DNA of 64,000 nt from Candidatus Anammoximicrobium sp. (GTDB lineage Bacteria > Planctomycetota > Planctomycetia > Pirellulales > Pirellulaceae). The notes beneath the pieces are model-generated. The model was not told where the DNA came from. It searched no databases and worked only from the letters and a program-made list of their open reading frames with translations. The stretch is taken from positions 30,397 to 94,396 of the forward strand of contig JAAYYU010000191.1 in assembly GCA_012515235.1 (NCBI GenBank), in the 5' to 3' direction. Positions 9,590-17,873 of this stretch are shown one piece after another (the first letter of the stretch is position 1; each line of letters starts with the position of its first letter). Both the position numbers and the translations under genes were made by a program.

Positions 9590-11056
9590 ATGTTCCGACT
9601 CCGGCGTCTTGTTCTGGTCGGACTGCTGACGGCGGCCGCGGCGGCCGCGGCGGGGGCGGTGTTGGCGGCGGTGTTGCGCGACGTGCGGCCCAAAGAGTCG
9701 CCGCGGGATCGGATGCCCATACCGCCAGTCCATGTCGATCACGCGGCGTTCTTTCCGGATGCGTTGAAGACTGGACCGGAAGTGACCCGTGGTTGCCTTC
9801 GCTGCCATCCTCAGGCCGCGAAAGACATGATGAAGACGTCGCACTGGACGTGGGCGGGCCAGAAGGTGAAGTTGCCCGGACGCGAGGAAGTGATGCGGGT
9901 GGGCAAACTGAACCTGATCAACAACTTCTGCATTCACGCGGGCCCGAACATCAAGATCTGTTCGTCCTGCCACGCCGGCTACGGCTGGGAGGACAACCGC
10001 TTCGACTTCACCCAAGAAGATCATGTGGATTGCCTGGTGTGCCACGAGCAGACCGGTACGTACCAGAAAGGGAACGCGGGGAATCCGAAGCCCGATGTGG
10101 ATCTGGCGGTCGTGGCCCGCAGCGTCGGGCGTCCGACTCGCGTGAACTGTGGCGAGTGCCACTTCAAAGGCGGCGGCGCCGATGCGGTCAAGCACGGCGA
10201 CATGGACGGGACGCTGTACTTCCCCAGCGAGCGGATCGACGTCCACATGGGCCAACACAATCTGCAATGCGTGGACTGCCACCGCACGGTCAAGCACCAG
10301 ATCCCGGGTTGTGCGATGTCCGTGTGCATCGAGCGGCGGATGCGGGTCAACTGTACGGATTGCCACAACGAGCGTCCGCACCGCCACGATCGCCTGGATG
10401 CCCACACGCAGACGGTCGCCTGCCAGACGTGCCACATCCCGCGGATGGCGATCGACGCGCCGACCAAGATGTCTTGGGATTGGTCGGCGGCTGGACAAGA
10501 CGGCCGGACAGAAGATCCACACGTGTATCTGAAGGCCAAGGGCAGCTTCCAGTACGCCCAGAACGTCCGGCCCGAGTACTACTGGTACAACGGCCGCGCC
10601 TACCGGTACCTGACCGGCGACAAGATCGATCCGGCGCACGTGGTGCAGATCAATCGTCCGCTGGGCGGACCGGAAGATCCCGAAGCCAAGATTTGGCCCT
10701 TCAAGGTGCATCGCGGCAAGCAGGTCTACGACAAAAAGTTGCTGCACCTGTTGGCGCCGCAGACGGCTGGTCCGGGCGGCTACTGGACCGAGTTTGACTG
10801 GGACAAGGCTTGCCGGCTGGGTTCGCAGGCGACGGGATTGCCGTACAGCGGGGAGTACGACTTTGTCGCGACGGAGATGTACTGGCCCCTCTCGCACATG
10901 GTGCAACCGGCACAGAAAGCCTTGCAGTGCAGCGATTGCCACGGCGAGCAGGGCGTGCTGAACTGGCAGGCTTTGGGCTACGAAGGCGACCCGGCGTTCC
11001 GCGGCGATCGCTGGCGTCTGGAACTGGTCCGCGGAACGAAGGGAGAGAGCCGATGA
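9590..11056 (+). CDS. Octaheme c-type cytochrome, tetrathionate reductase (OTR)-like family
   Basis: Eight CxxCH motifs (CLRCH, CSSCH, CLVCH, CGECH, CVDCH, CTDCH, CQTCH, CSDCH); N-terminal membrane anchor/signal MFRLRRLVLVGLLTAAAAAAAGAVLAAVL; overall layout resembles the OTR family. Confidence 0.82.
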   Translation: MFRLRRLVLVGLLTAAAAAAAGAVLAAVLRDVRPKESPRDRMPIPPVHVDHAAFFPDALKTGPEVTRGCLRCHPQAAKDMMKTSHWTWAGQKVKLPGREEVMRVGKLNLINNFCIHAGPNIKICSSCHAGYGWEDNRFDFTQEDHVDCLVCHEQTGTYQKGNAGNPKPDVDLAVVARSVGRPTRVNCGECHFKGGGADAVKHGDMDGTLYFPSERIDVHMGQHNLQCVDCHRTVKHQIPGCAMSVCIERRMRVNCTDCHNERPHRHDRLDAHTQTVACQTCHIPRMAIDAPTKMSWDWSAAGQDGRTEDPHVYLKAKGSFQYAQNVRPEYYWYNGRAYRYLTGDKIDPAHVVQINRPLGGPEDPEAKIWPFKVHRGKQVYDKKLLHLLAPQTAGPGGYWTEFDWDKACRLGSQATGLPYSGEYDFVATEMYWPLSHMVQPAQKALQCSDCHGEQGVLNWQALGYEGDPAFRGDRWRLELVRGTKGESR

Positions 11057-13122
11057 AGGGTGGATTGGGCTTCATGACGCTGACTCTGGCCCTCACTGCC
11101 TCGGCGGCGCCGGCGGCGGACTTGGCTTCCCCGCTGCATCCCGCCGTCGTGCTGGTCGACGGTGAAGGCACGTCGGTGCTCCAATCGGGACGCCCCGTGT
11201 CGACGATGCAGACTTGCGGCAGATGCCACGACACGCCGTACATCGCGGCGCACAGCTACCACGTTTCGCTGGGCAGCGACGAGCGCTCGGCGGTGGGAGC
11301 CGTGGGTGAGCGGCGTGCCTGGGATTACAGCCCCGGCAGCTTTGGCCGCTGGAACCCGTTGACCTATCGCTATCTGACTCCGCCCGGCGACCTCCGCTTG
11401 GATTTGGGCGTAGCGGAATGGGTCCAACGGCAGGGCTGGCGGCACGTGGGCGGAGGCCCGGCGGTGTACGGGCACCGCAGCGTTCAGCAACTGGCTCCGC
11501 CCAATTCAGCGAAGCTGGCGGCAGACGTGGATCCCGATCGCCAAGTGCTCGATCCGGCGACGGGCCAACCGCGCGATTGGGACTGGCAGCAATCGGGCGT
11601 CGCCGAGATGAACTGTTTCCTGTGCCACGCCGCACAAGCTGACAATGCGGCGCGCATCGTGGAATTGGAAGCGGGCCGGTTCCAGTGGGCTGCCACGGCG
11701 ACACTGGCCAGCACCGGTTTGGTGCGAAAAGCGGAGGCCGGTTGGCAATACGTCGCCAACGATTTCAACAGCGACGGCAGCGTGGCTGCCGAGCGGTTGG
11801 GAATCCGCGAGCCAACCAGCTTGCACTGCGGTCAATGTCATGGATTGGCTCATCGCGGAACGGAACCGGTGCGGTTGGAGCTGTCGTTCCGGCAGTGGTC
11901 GACGGCGACGAAGGGGCAGGTGTTTTCCGGCCAGCGGATGTTCGAGTCGGCCGTCAATCTGGACGAGAAGTTGACGCGGACCCGGCCTTGGGACGTCCAT
12001 GCCGAGGCGATGTTGGAGTGTTCCAGCTGCCACTTTCCGCTGAACCATCCGAGCTTCTTTGAATCCAGTCCCCGCAACCGTCCGGCGCATCTGGCGTACG
12101 AACCGCGGCGATTGTCGCTGCGCGAGTATGTTCTGCGGCCGAGCCATCAGTTTGCCAAGGGCCAGACCGCACAGGGGACGGTGGCTCACCACCTGGCCGG
12201 CACGATGCGGCGGTGCGAGGACTGCCACCTCGCGGAGCAAACGCACGATTGGCTGCCTTACCGCGCCGTGCATTTCGAGCGTCTGAGTTGTGAGGCCTGC
12301 CACGTGCCCGCGGCCGGCGCTCCGGCCATTCAGCAAGTCGACTGGACGCTGGTCGACTTGTCGGGCGAGCCGCAGGTGTCGTGGCGGGGGATTCAGGGCG
12401 AAGTGACCGATCCGGCGGCCGTGGTCACCGGCTTCGAGCCGGTCTTGCTGCCGCGTCACGAGTTGGACGGCCGCAGCCGCCTGACGCCGCACAATCTGAT
12501 TACCGCCTGGTATTGGGTCGAGGGGGGCGCGACCCCGCGGCCGGTGCGGCAAGTCGATTTGCAGCGTGCGTTCCTGCAGGGTGGTGCGTATCATTCGGAA
12601 CTGCTGGCGGCCTTGGACCTGGATCGTGATGGGAAGCTGAGCCGCGGCGAACGGGTGTTGGACACGCCGGAAAAAGCGGACGTAGCACGCCGGCGGTTGC
12701 AGTCCGTGGGCGTGACCGAGCCGCGGATCGCGGGCGAGATTCAACCCTACGCGACGCATCACGGCGTCGGACCCGCCAGGTGGGCTACGCGAGATTGCCG
12801 GACGTGCCATCGCGAGGATTCCCGTCTGGCTCGGCCGCTCGCGTTGGCCTCTCACGTGCCGGGGAGCGTGTTCCCGGAACTGGTCGGCGACAGCGGCCTG
12901 GAATGGCACGGCGACATTGCGAGACAAGAGGATGGGACGCTGGTCTTTCGGCCCTCGACGGCGGGTGCCGGATTGTACGTCCTGGGGCATGACCGCTGGA
13001 ACTGGGTCAATTGGCTTGGCGGCCTGATGGTGTTGGGCGTAATCTGCGGGGCGGCGACGCACGCGGGGCTGCGGTTGCTGGCCAGCCGCAGACGTAGGTC
13101 GGAGGATTCCGGAGATGCGTGA
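11053..13122 (+). CDS. Heptaheme c-type cytochrome with EF-hand-like loop and C-terminal TM helix
   Basis: Seven CxxCH motifs (CGRCH, CFLCH, CGQCH, CSSCH, CEDCH, CEACH, CRTCH); DLDRDGKLSRGE; TM WVNWLGGLMVLGVICGAATHAGL; ATGA overlap with the upstream stop supports start at 11053. Confidence 0.82.
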   Translation: MKGGLGFMTLTLALTASAAPAADLASPLHPAVVLVDGEGTSVLQSGRPVSTMQTCGRCHDTPYIAAHSYHVSLGSDERSAVGAVGERRAWDYSPGSFGRWNPLTYRYLTPPGDLRLDLGVAEWVQRQGWRHVGGGPAVYGHRSVQQLAPPNSAKLAADVDPDRQVLDPATGQPRDWDWQQSGVAEMNCFLCHAAQADNAARIVELEAGRFQWAATATLASTGLVRKAEAGWQYVANDFNSDGSVAAERLGIREPTSLHCGQCHGLAHRGTEPVRLELSFRQWSTATKGQVFSGQRMFESAVNLDEKLTRTRPWDVHAEAMLECSSCHFPLNHPSFFESSPRNRPAHLAYEPRRLSLREYVLRPSHQFAKGQTAQGTVAHHLAGTMRRCEDCHLAEQTHDWLPYRAVHFERLSCEACHVPAAGAPAIQQVDWTLVDLSGEPQVSWRGIQGEVTDPAAVVTGFEPVLLPRHELDGRSRLTPHNLITAWYWVEGGATPRPVRQVDLQRAFLQGGAYHSELLAALDLDRDGKLSRGERVLDTPEKADVARRRLQSVGVTEPRIAGEIQPYATHHGVGPARWATRDCRTCHREDSRLARPLALASHVPGSVFPELVGDSGLEWHGDIARQEDGTLVFRPSTAGAGLYVLGHDRWNWVNWLGGLMVLGVICGAATHAGLRLLASRRRRSEDSGDA

Positions 13123-13789
13123 GCAATTGTATTCCCTCTACGAACGCATTTGGCACTGGCTGCAGGCCGCAACCGTGTTGCTGCTGATGCTGACCGGAGC
13201 CAGCATTCACGCTCCCGATACCCTGGGCGTGATCCCCTTTGCGCCGGCCGTGCGTCTGCACAACATGCTGGGATTTCTGCTGCTGGCCAACGCCTTTCTC
13301 GGTGTCTTTTACTATGTGACGACGGGCATTATCCGGCACTACATTCCGGAACCGCGCGAGTTCATGTCGTTGGCGTTCCGCCAAGTCGCCCACTACGTGA
13401 GCGGCATCTTTCGCGGGGCGCCGCATCCGCTGGAAAAGACGCCGCAACGGCGGCTCAACCCGCTGCAGCAGGTCACCTACCTGATCATCCTGAACGTACT
13501 CTTGCCCCTGCAAATCGTCACCGGATCGCTGATGTGGGGCGGGCAGTACTGGCCTCAGTCCGTGCAATTCGTCGGTGGCTTGCCCGTGCTGGGCATGGTC
13601 CACACGCTCGGCGCCTGGCTGTTCGCCGCGTTTGTCACAATGCACGTCTACCTGACGACCACCGGCCGCACGCCGCTGTCGAACATCAAGGCGATGATCA
13701 CGGGCTACGAGGACTTGCCGGCCGGCGAGGGACGTCCCGGCGGATTGACGCCCAGCCAGCAAGGCGAACTGAAAGGAGCCCAGTCATGA
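13115..13789 (+). CDS. Cytochrome b subunit (thiosulfate reductase / formate dehydrogenase gamma-type, b561-like)
   Basis: Multi-TM protein with spaced histidines: LYERIWHWLQAATVLLLMLTGASIH, RLHNMLGFLLLANAF, GMVHTLGAWLFAAFVTMHVYLTTTG; overlaps the upstream gene end. Confidence 0.82.
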   Translation: MREQLYSLYERIWHWLQAATVLLLMLTGASIHAPDTLGVIPFAPAVRLHNMLGFLLLANAFLGVFYYVTTGIIRHYIPEPREFMSLAFRQVAHYVSGIFRGAPHPLEKTPQRRLNPLQQVTYLIILNVLLPLQIVTGSLMWGGQYWPQSVQFVGGLPVLGMVHTLGAWLFAAFVTMHVYLTTTGRTPLSNIKAMITGYEDLPAGEGRPGGLTPSQQGELKGAQS

Positions 13790-14310
13790 ACCAGGAACGC
13801 GCCACCTCCCCGCTCTGGAACCCCTACGCCGGAGGCGTCGCTTTGGGGATCGTGCTGTTTCTTTCGTATTACCTGTCCGGCGCGGGCCTGGGCGGGTCCG
13901 GAGGCGTGGCGCGGGTCGCCACGTTCGCTGTGGATCAAGTCGCCTCGCAGCAAGTCGACCGGAATCCGTACTTGGCCAAGATAGCCGGCGGCGACGCCAA
14001 CCCGCTCAATCACCGTATGGTCTGGATGTTGCTGGGCGTGATCGCCGGCGGGTTCGTGTCCGGCTCTCTGGCCGGGCGCGTCAAGGCGGAGACGATCAAA
14101 GGCCCGGCGGTCAGCACGCGGCTGCGCTGGGCCTTGGCCTTTCTGGGCGGCGGCTTCATGGGCTACGGCGCGGGAATCGCCCGCGGCTGCACTTCGGGCC
14201 AGGCGTTGTCCGGCGGCGCCGTGCTCGCCGTCGGCAGCTGGGCCTTCATGATGATGGTGTTTGCGGGCGCTTACTTACTGGCCTACCCCCTGCGGCGATT
14301 GTGGAACTGA
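13786..14310 (+). CDS. YeeE/YedE family membrane protein (half-size)
   Basis: GGGFMGYGAGIARGCTSGQALSGGAVLAVGSWAFMMMVFAGAY, the characteristic GxxxGCTSG motif; ATGA overlap with the upstream gene. Confidence 0.85.
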   Translation: MNQERATSPLWNPYAGGVALGIVLFLSYYLSGAGLGGSGGVARVATFAVDQVASQQVDRNPYLAKIAGGDANPLNHRMVWMLLGVIAGGFVSGSLAGRVKAETIKGPAVSTRLRWALAFLGGGFMGYGAGIARGCTSGQALSGGAVLAVGSWAFMMMVFAGAYLLAYPLRRLWN

Positions 14311-14347
14311 CCACTCGCGACACTTCGCACTCGACGGAGACGGCACG

Positions 14348-15577
14348 ATGGCTCCCCTTCATTTCGCAGGCCTTCCGTTCATCCTGGTGACGCTGGCCAC
14401 TGGGTTCGCTTTCGGCTTTGTGCTGGAACGATCCGGGTTCGGCAACGCGCGGAACCTGGCGGCGCAGTTCTATCTGCACGACATGCGGGTGCTGAAAGTG
14501 ATGTTCACGGCCATCGTCACGGCGATGTTGTTGATCTTCGCGGCGGCGGCGATCGGCGTGTTGGACTTCGGGGCCTTGGAAGTCCCCGCGACCTACCTGG
14601 GGCCGGCGATTGTGGGCGGGTTGCTGTTGGGAGTCGGATTCATCCTCGGCGGCTACTGCCCCGGCACGTCGCTGGTCTCGATGTCCACACTGAAGATCGA
14701 TGGGGCCATCTTCGTCTTGGGCGTCACGTTCGGGCTTTTTCTTTTTGGGCAGACGGTGCCCGGGTTCTGGAACTTCTGGAACTTCTCCGGCGCACACGGC
14801 CGTTGGACGTTGAACGAGGCGGCGGGGGTCGATGCGGGCTGGGCGGTCTTGGGAGTTGTCGCGATGGCGGTCGGTGCGTTTTGGTTTGTCGAGCGCGTGG
14901 AGGGATTCTTCCGCCGCGGCAAGCCACAGCCGCCCTTGTCTCTTCGAGCAACTTGGCTGCGGCGGTCGGCCGTGGCGGGGGCCTTGGGAATCGCCCTCGT
15001 CACCTTGGCGATCGGCCAGCCCACGACCGAGCGCAAGATCGCCTGGCAGGCCCAGGCCTTGGACGCACGGCTGGAGAGCCGAGAGATTCACTTGGATCCC
15101 GCCGAAGTGCTGAGCATGATGCGCAACAATCAAATCGATCTGGTCTTGGCCGATGTCCGTAACGAGGCGGAGTACAACTTGTTTCACCTGGTCGATGCGC
15201 GGCGGGTGACGCTCGCTGAATTGGCCCACGGCTGGCCGCAACGGCTCTCGGAAGACGCTGTCGTGGTCGTCATCTCGAACGACGAGCAGGCCGCGGAAGA
15301 GGGCTGGAAGCGGCTGGCCGTGCAGCGCGTCAATGCTTACGTGCTGGCGGGCGGCATCAACCGCTGGCTGGACCTGTATCGCGCCCAGACGGCCAACGTT
15401 CCCGGCCCCGATCACCCGGCCGCTGGCGACGACGTGCTGCGGCATCGCTTCGAAATCGCTTTGGGCGACCGGGTAGCGGAAGCCAGACCGGACCCCAAGC
15501 AAGTGCCGCCGCGTAAGTTCCAACCCAAACTCAAGCTGCGCAAAGCGGTCCGTCCGGTAGGCGGCGGCTGCGGGTAG
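14348..15577 (+). CDS. YeeE/YedE family membrane protein fused to C-terminal rhodanese-like domain
   Basis: FGFVLERSGFGNARNLAAQFYLHDMRVLKVMFTAIVTAM and GFILGGYCPGTSLVS; C-terminal VLADVRNEAEYNLFHLVDARRV...VNAYVLAGGINRWLDLY (rhodanese-like). Confidence 0.82.
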   Translation: MAPLHFAGLPFILVTLATGFAFGFVLERSGFGNARNLAAQFYLHDMRVLKVMFTAIVTAMLLIFAAAAIGVLDFGALEVPATYLGPAIVGGLLLGVGFILGGYCPGTSLVSMSTLKIDGAIFVLGVTFGLFLFGQTVPGFWNFWNFSGAHGRWTLNEAAGVDAGWAVLGVVAMAVGAFWFVERVEGFFRRGKPQPPLSLRATWLRRSAVAGALGIALVTLAIGQPTTERKIAWQAQALDARLESREIHLDPAEVLSMMRNNQIDLVLADVRNEAEYNLFHLVDARRVTLAELAHGWPQRLSEDAVVVVISNDEQAAEEGWKRLAVQRVNAYVLAGGINRWLDLYRAQTANVPGPDHPAAGDDVLRHRFEIALGDRVAEARPDPKQVPPRKFQPKLKLRKAVRPVGGGCG

Positions 15578-15681
15578 GGCAACTTGACTTCCGGCCGCCG
15601 ATCGGGAACGATAACGGACGCTGCGCCCCGCGCTGGGGCCAAGCGGAATCCGGAAAAACCCCGTTCGAAGAAAGACTCGCC

Positions 15682-17094
15682 ATGAGTACGCGCAAGCCGT
15701 CTGGAATGCCCCGCCGTGATTTCCTCAAGAGAACCGGCCAAGTCACCGCGCTGTCCGCCTTGGCTGGCTTGGACCTGCCGCACGTCCACGCCGGAGAGGA
15801 CAACACCATTCGCCTGGCCTTGGTCGGCTGCGGCGGACGCGGTAGCGGCGCGGTGGCCAACGCGATGGCGGCGGGCGGACTGGTGCTCGGAAACGCCGGC
15901 GACGCTCGGCAATCGCGGGCCTCCGGGGCCAGCGGGCCGGTCAAGCTGTTTGCGATGGCCGACCTTCGTCAGGACCGGCTCGATGGCTCGCACAAGGCGC
16001 TCAGCAACCTATTAGGCGACCGGATCGACTCGCCTCCGGAACGGCGCTTCCTGGGTTTCCATGCCTACCGCAAGGCGATCGACTGCCTGCGGCCGGGCGA
16101 CGTGGCCATGTTGACCACGCACGCCGGCTTCCGTGCGCCGCATCTGGAATACGCGGTGGAAAAAGGCGTCAACGTGTTCATGGAAAAGGATTTCGCGGCC
16201 GATCCGGGCGGCATCAAGCGGATTATCCGCGCCGGGGAAGCGGCGGAGAAGAAGAACCTCAAAATCGCCGCCGGACTGATGTGCCGCCACTCCTCCGCTC
16301 GCCAAGCGTTGATCCAGCGGATCCGCGACGGCGCGATGGGCGACATCCAACTGATTCGCGCGTACCGCATGGACCCCGGCTACGGCATGGGACCGTTTCC
16401 CAAAGGCCAGAACGAACTGCTGTGGCAGCTCAGCCCCGGTCATCCGTACCAGTTCCTGTGGTCCTCCGGCGGCATCTTCATCGAACTGATGATCCATCAG
16501 ATCGACGAGTGTTTCTGGATCAAGGACTCGTGGCCGGTCGCCGCCCACGGCGTCGGCGGGCGGTACGCCGGCAGCCAGGATTGCAGTCAGAACCTGGACA
16601 GCTACTCGATCGAGTACACGTTTGCCGACGGTACCAAAGCGATGGTCACCGGCCGCTACATCCGAAATTGCTACAACGATTTCGCCACCTTTGTCCACGG
16701 GACGAAGTGCGGCGCGAAGTTCTCCGGCGACATCCACGCGCCGACGTGCTTCATCTGCAAGGACCAGAACATCACACCGGAGAACATCGTCTGGCAGCCG
16801 GAAAAGGAGGCGGTGAATCCTTGGCAGGCCGAATGGGACGTCCTGCTGGGCGCGATCCGCAACGACCGGCCGCACAACGAAGCCCGGCGTGCGGCGCTCT
16901 CGAACCTGGGAGCCATCATGGGCCGGGCGGCTGTCCACACGGGCAAGGTCGTAACCTGGGACGAAGCGATGGCCTCGGATTTCACGTTCTGCAAGAACGT
17001 CGACAGTCTGACCGCCGACTCGCCGGCCCCCGTCCAGGCCGACGCCGAAGGCCGCTACCCGGCGCCAATCCCCGGCGCCTGGACGGAGATCTGA
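15682..17094 (+). CDS. Gfo/Idh/MocA family oxidoreductase with Tat-type signal
   Basis: MPRRDFLKRTGQVTALSALAGLDLP Tat-like; IRLALVGCGGRGSGAVANAM Rossmann; GVNVFMEKDFA (EKP-like motif). Confidence 0.85.
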   Translation: MSTRKPSGMPRRDFLKRTGQVTALSALAGLDLPHVHAGEDNTIRLALVGCGGRGSGAVANAMAAGGLVLGNAGDARQSRASGASGPVKLFAMADLRQDRLDGSHKALSNLLGDRIDSPPERRFLGFHAYRKAIDCLRPGDVAMLTTHAGFRAPHLEYAVEKGVNVFMEKDFAADPGGIKRIIRAGEAAEKKNLKIAAGLMCRHSSARQALIQRIRDGAMGDIQLIRAYRMDPGYGMGPFPKGQNELLWQLSPGHPYQFLWSSGGIFIELMIHQIDECFWIKDSWPVAAHGVGGRYAGSQDCSQNLDSYSIEYTFADGTKAMVTGRYIRNCYNDFATFVHGTKCGAKFSGDIHAPTCFICKDQNITPENIVWQPEKEAVNPWQAEWDVLLGAIRNDRPHNEARRAALSNLGAIMGRAAVHTGKVVTWDEAMASDFTFCKNVDSLTADSPAPVQADAEGRYPAPIPGAWTEI

Positions 17095-17215
17095 CGGCGG
17101 TGATCAACGAGCGTCCGAGACCGGCTGTGCGATCTTGCGTCTGAATGGCAGGCCGCGTCTTGCCACCGCGGTACCGCGGCGGGATTGTTTTTGGCTTGGC
17201 TGCGACGGTGTCACG

Positions 17216-17689
17216 ATGAGCGAAAAATGGTGCGAGTGGAAGGAAATCGATCAACCCACGGTTTACTGCAGCCATGCAGTGTACCAGCTGCGCTACGTGG
17301 ATGCGTCGGCGTCGCCATGTTCCATCGCTCGGTTCCTTGGCGCTGATCCGGCAGGTATCCTCTACATCGGCGAACGGGCGAGCATGGAGCAGGCTCGTAT
17401 CGACATCAAGGCGGGGATCGATTCCTGGAACAAGCACATGGCGGGGATTATGATCCATATTCTCCGCCGGTACTCGGAGGCGTTTCGACAGCGGCACACC
17501 CAGTCTCGGCTGCAGTATCGTTTCGAAGAGCATGCCTCGAAGGAGTCCCGCAAACGGCGAGAGGAACGATTGATCAAAGAGTACGTCCTCCGTTTCGGCG
17601 AGGTACCGCCGCTGAACAGCGCGATTCCGAACCGGCACGCCGCTTGGGAGACCGAAACATGTGACGTGCCTGACTCCGTCGCCACTTAG
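17216..17689 (+). CDS. GIY-YIG-like small protein
   Basis: AVYQLRYV...GILYIGERASMEQARIDIKAGI...RREERLIKEYVLRFGEVPPLNS, resembles GIY-YIG domain ends; internal ATG at 17216 preferred over 17135. Confidence 0.55.
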   Translation: MSEKWCEWKEIDQPTVYCSHAVYQLRYVDASASPCSIARFLGADPAGILYIGERASMEQARIDIKAGIDSWNKHMAGIMIHILRRYSEAFRQRHTQSRLQYRFEEHASKESRKRREERLIKEYVLRFGEVPPLNSAIPNRHAAWETETCDVPDSVAT

Positions 17690-17873
17690 CTCCATCCCGG
17701 TGAAGCATCGGCGGCAAATCGTCGGCGATGCCAAACAGACGGAATGGAGGCGTCGAGCCGGTGGTCCGTCGCCGAGTCGGGACCGACGGTGGAAAGCATC
17801 CGTGGTCCTGCTGTGCCGTCCGCGGGATTATTCCGAAGACCCTGCGCCCAGAAGAACTAAGGAGGATCTTGCG

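Noticed and set aside
11506-13062. 518-aa minus-strand ORF (and 457-aa ORF at 9569-10942)
   Set aside because: Antisense to the multiheme cytochrome genes whose CxxCH motifs are unambiguous.
13150-13785. N-terminal extension of the 386-aa YeeE ORF (13150-14310)
   Set aside because: First ~212 codons overlap the cytochrome b gene out of frame; ATG at 13786 with ATGA overlap is the natural start.
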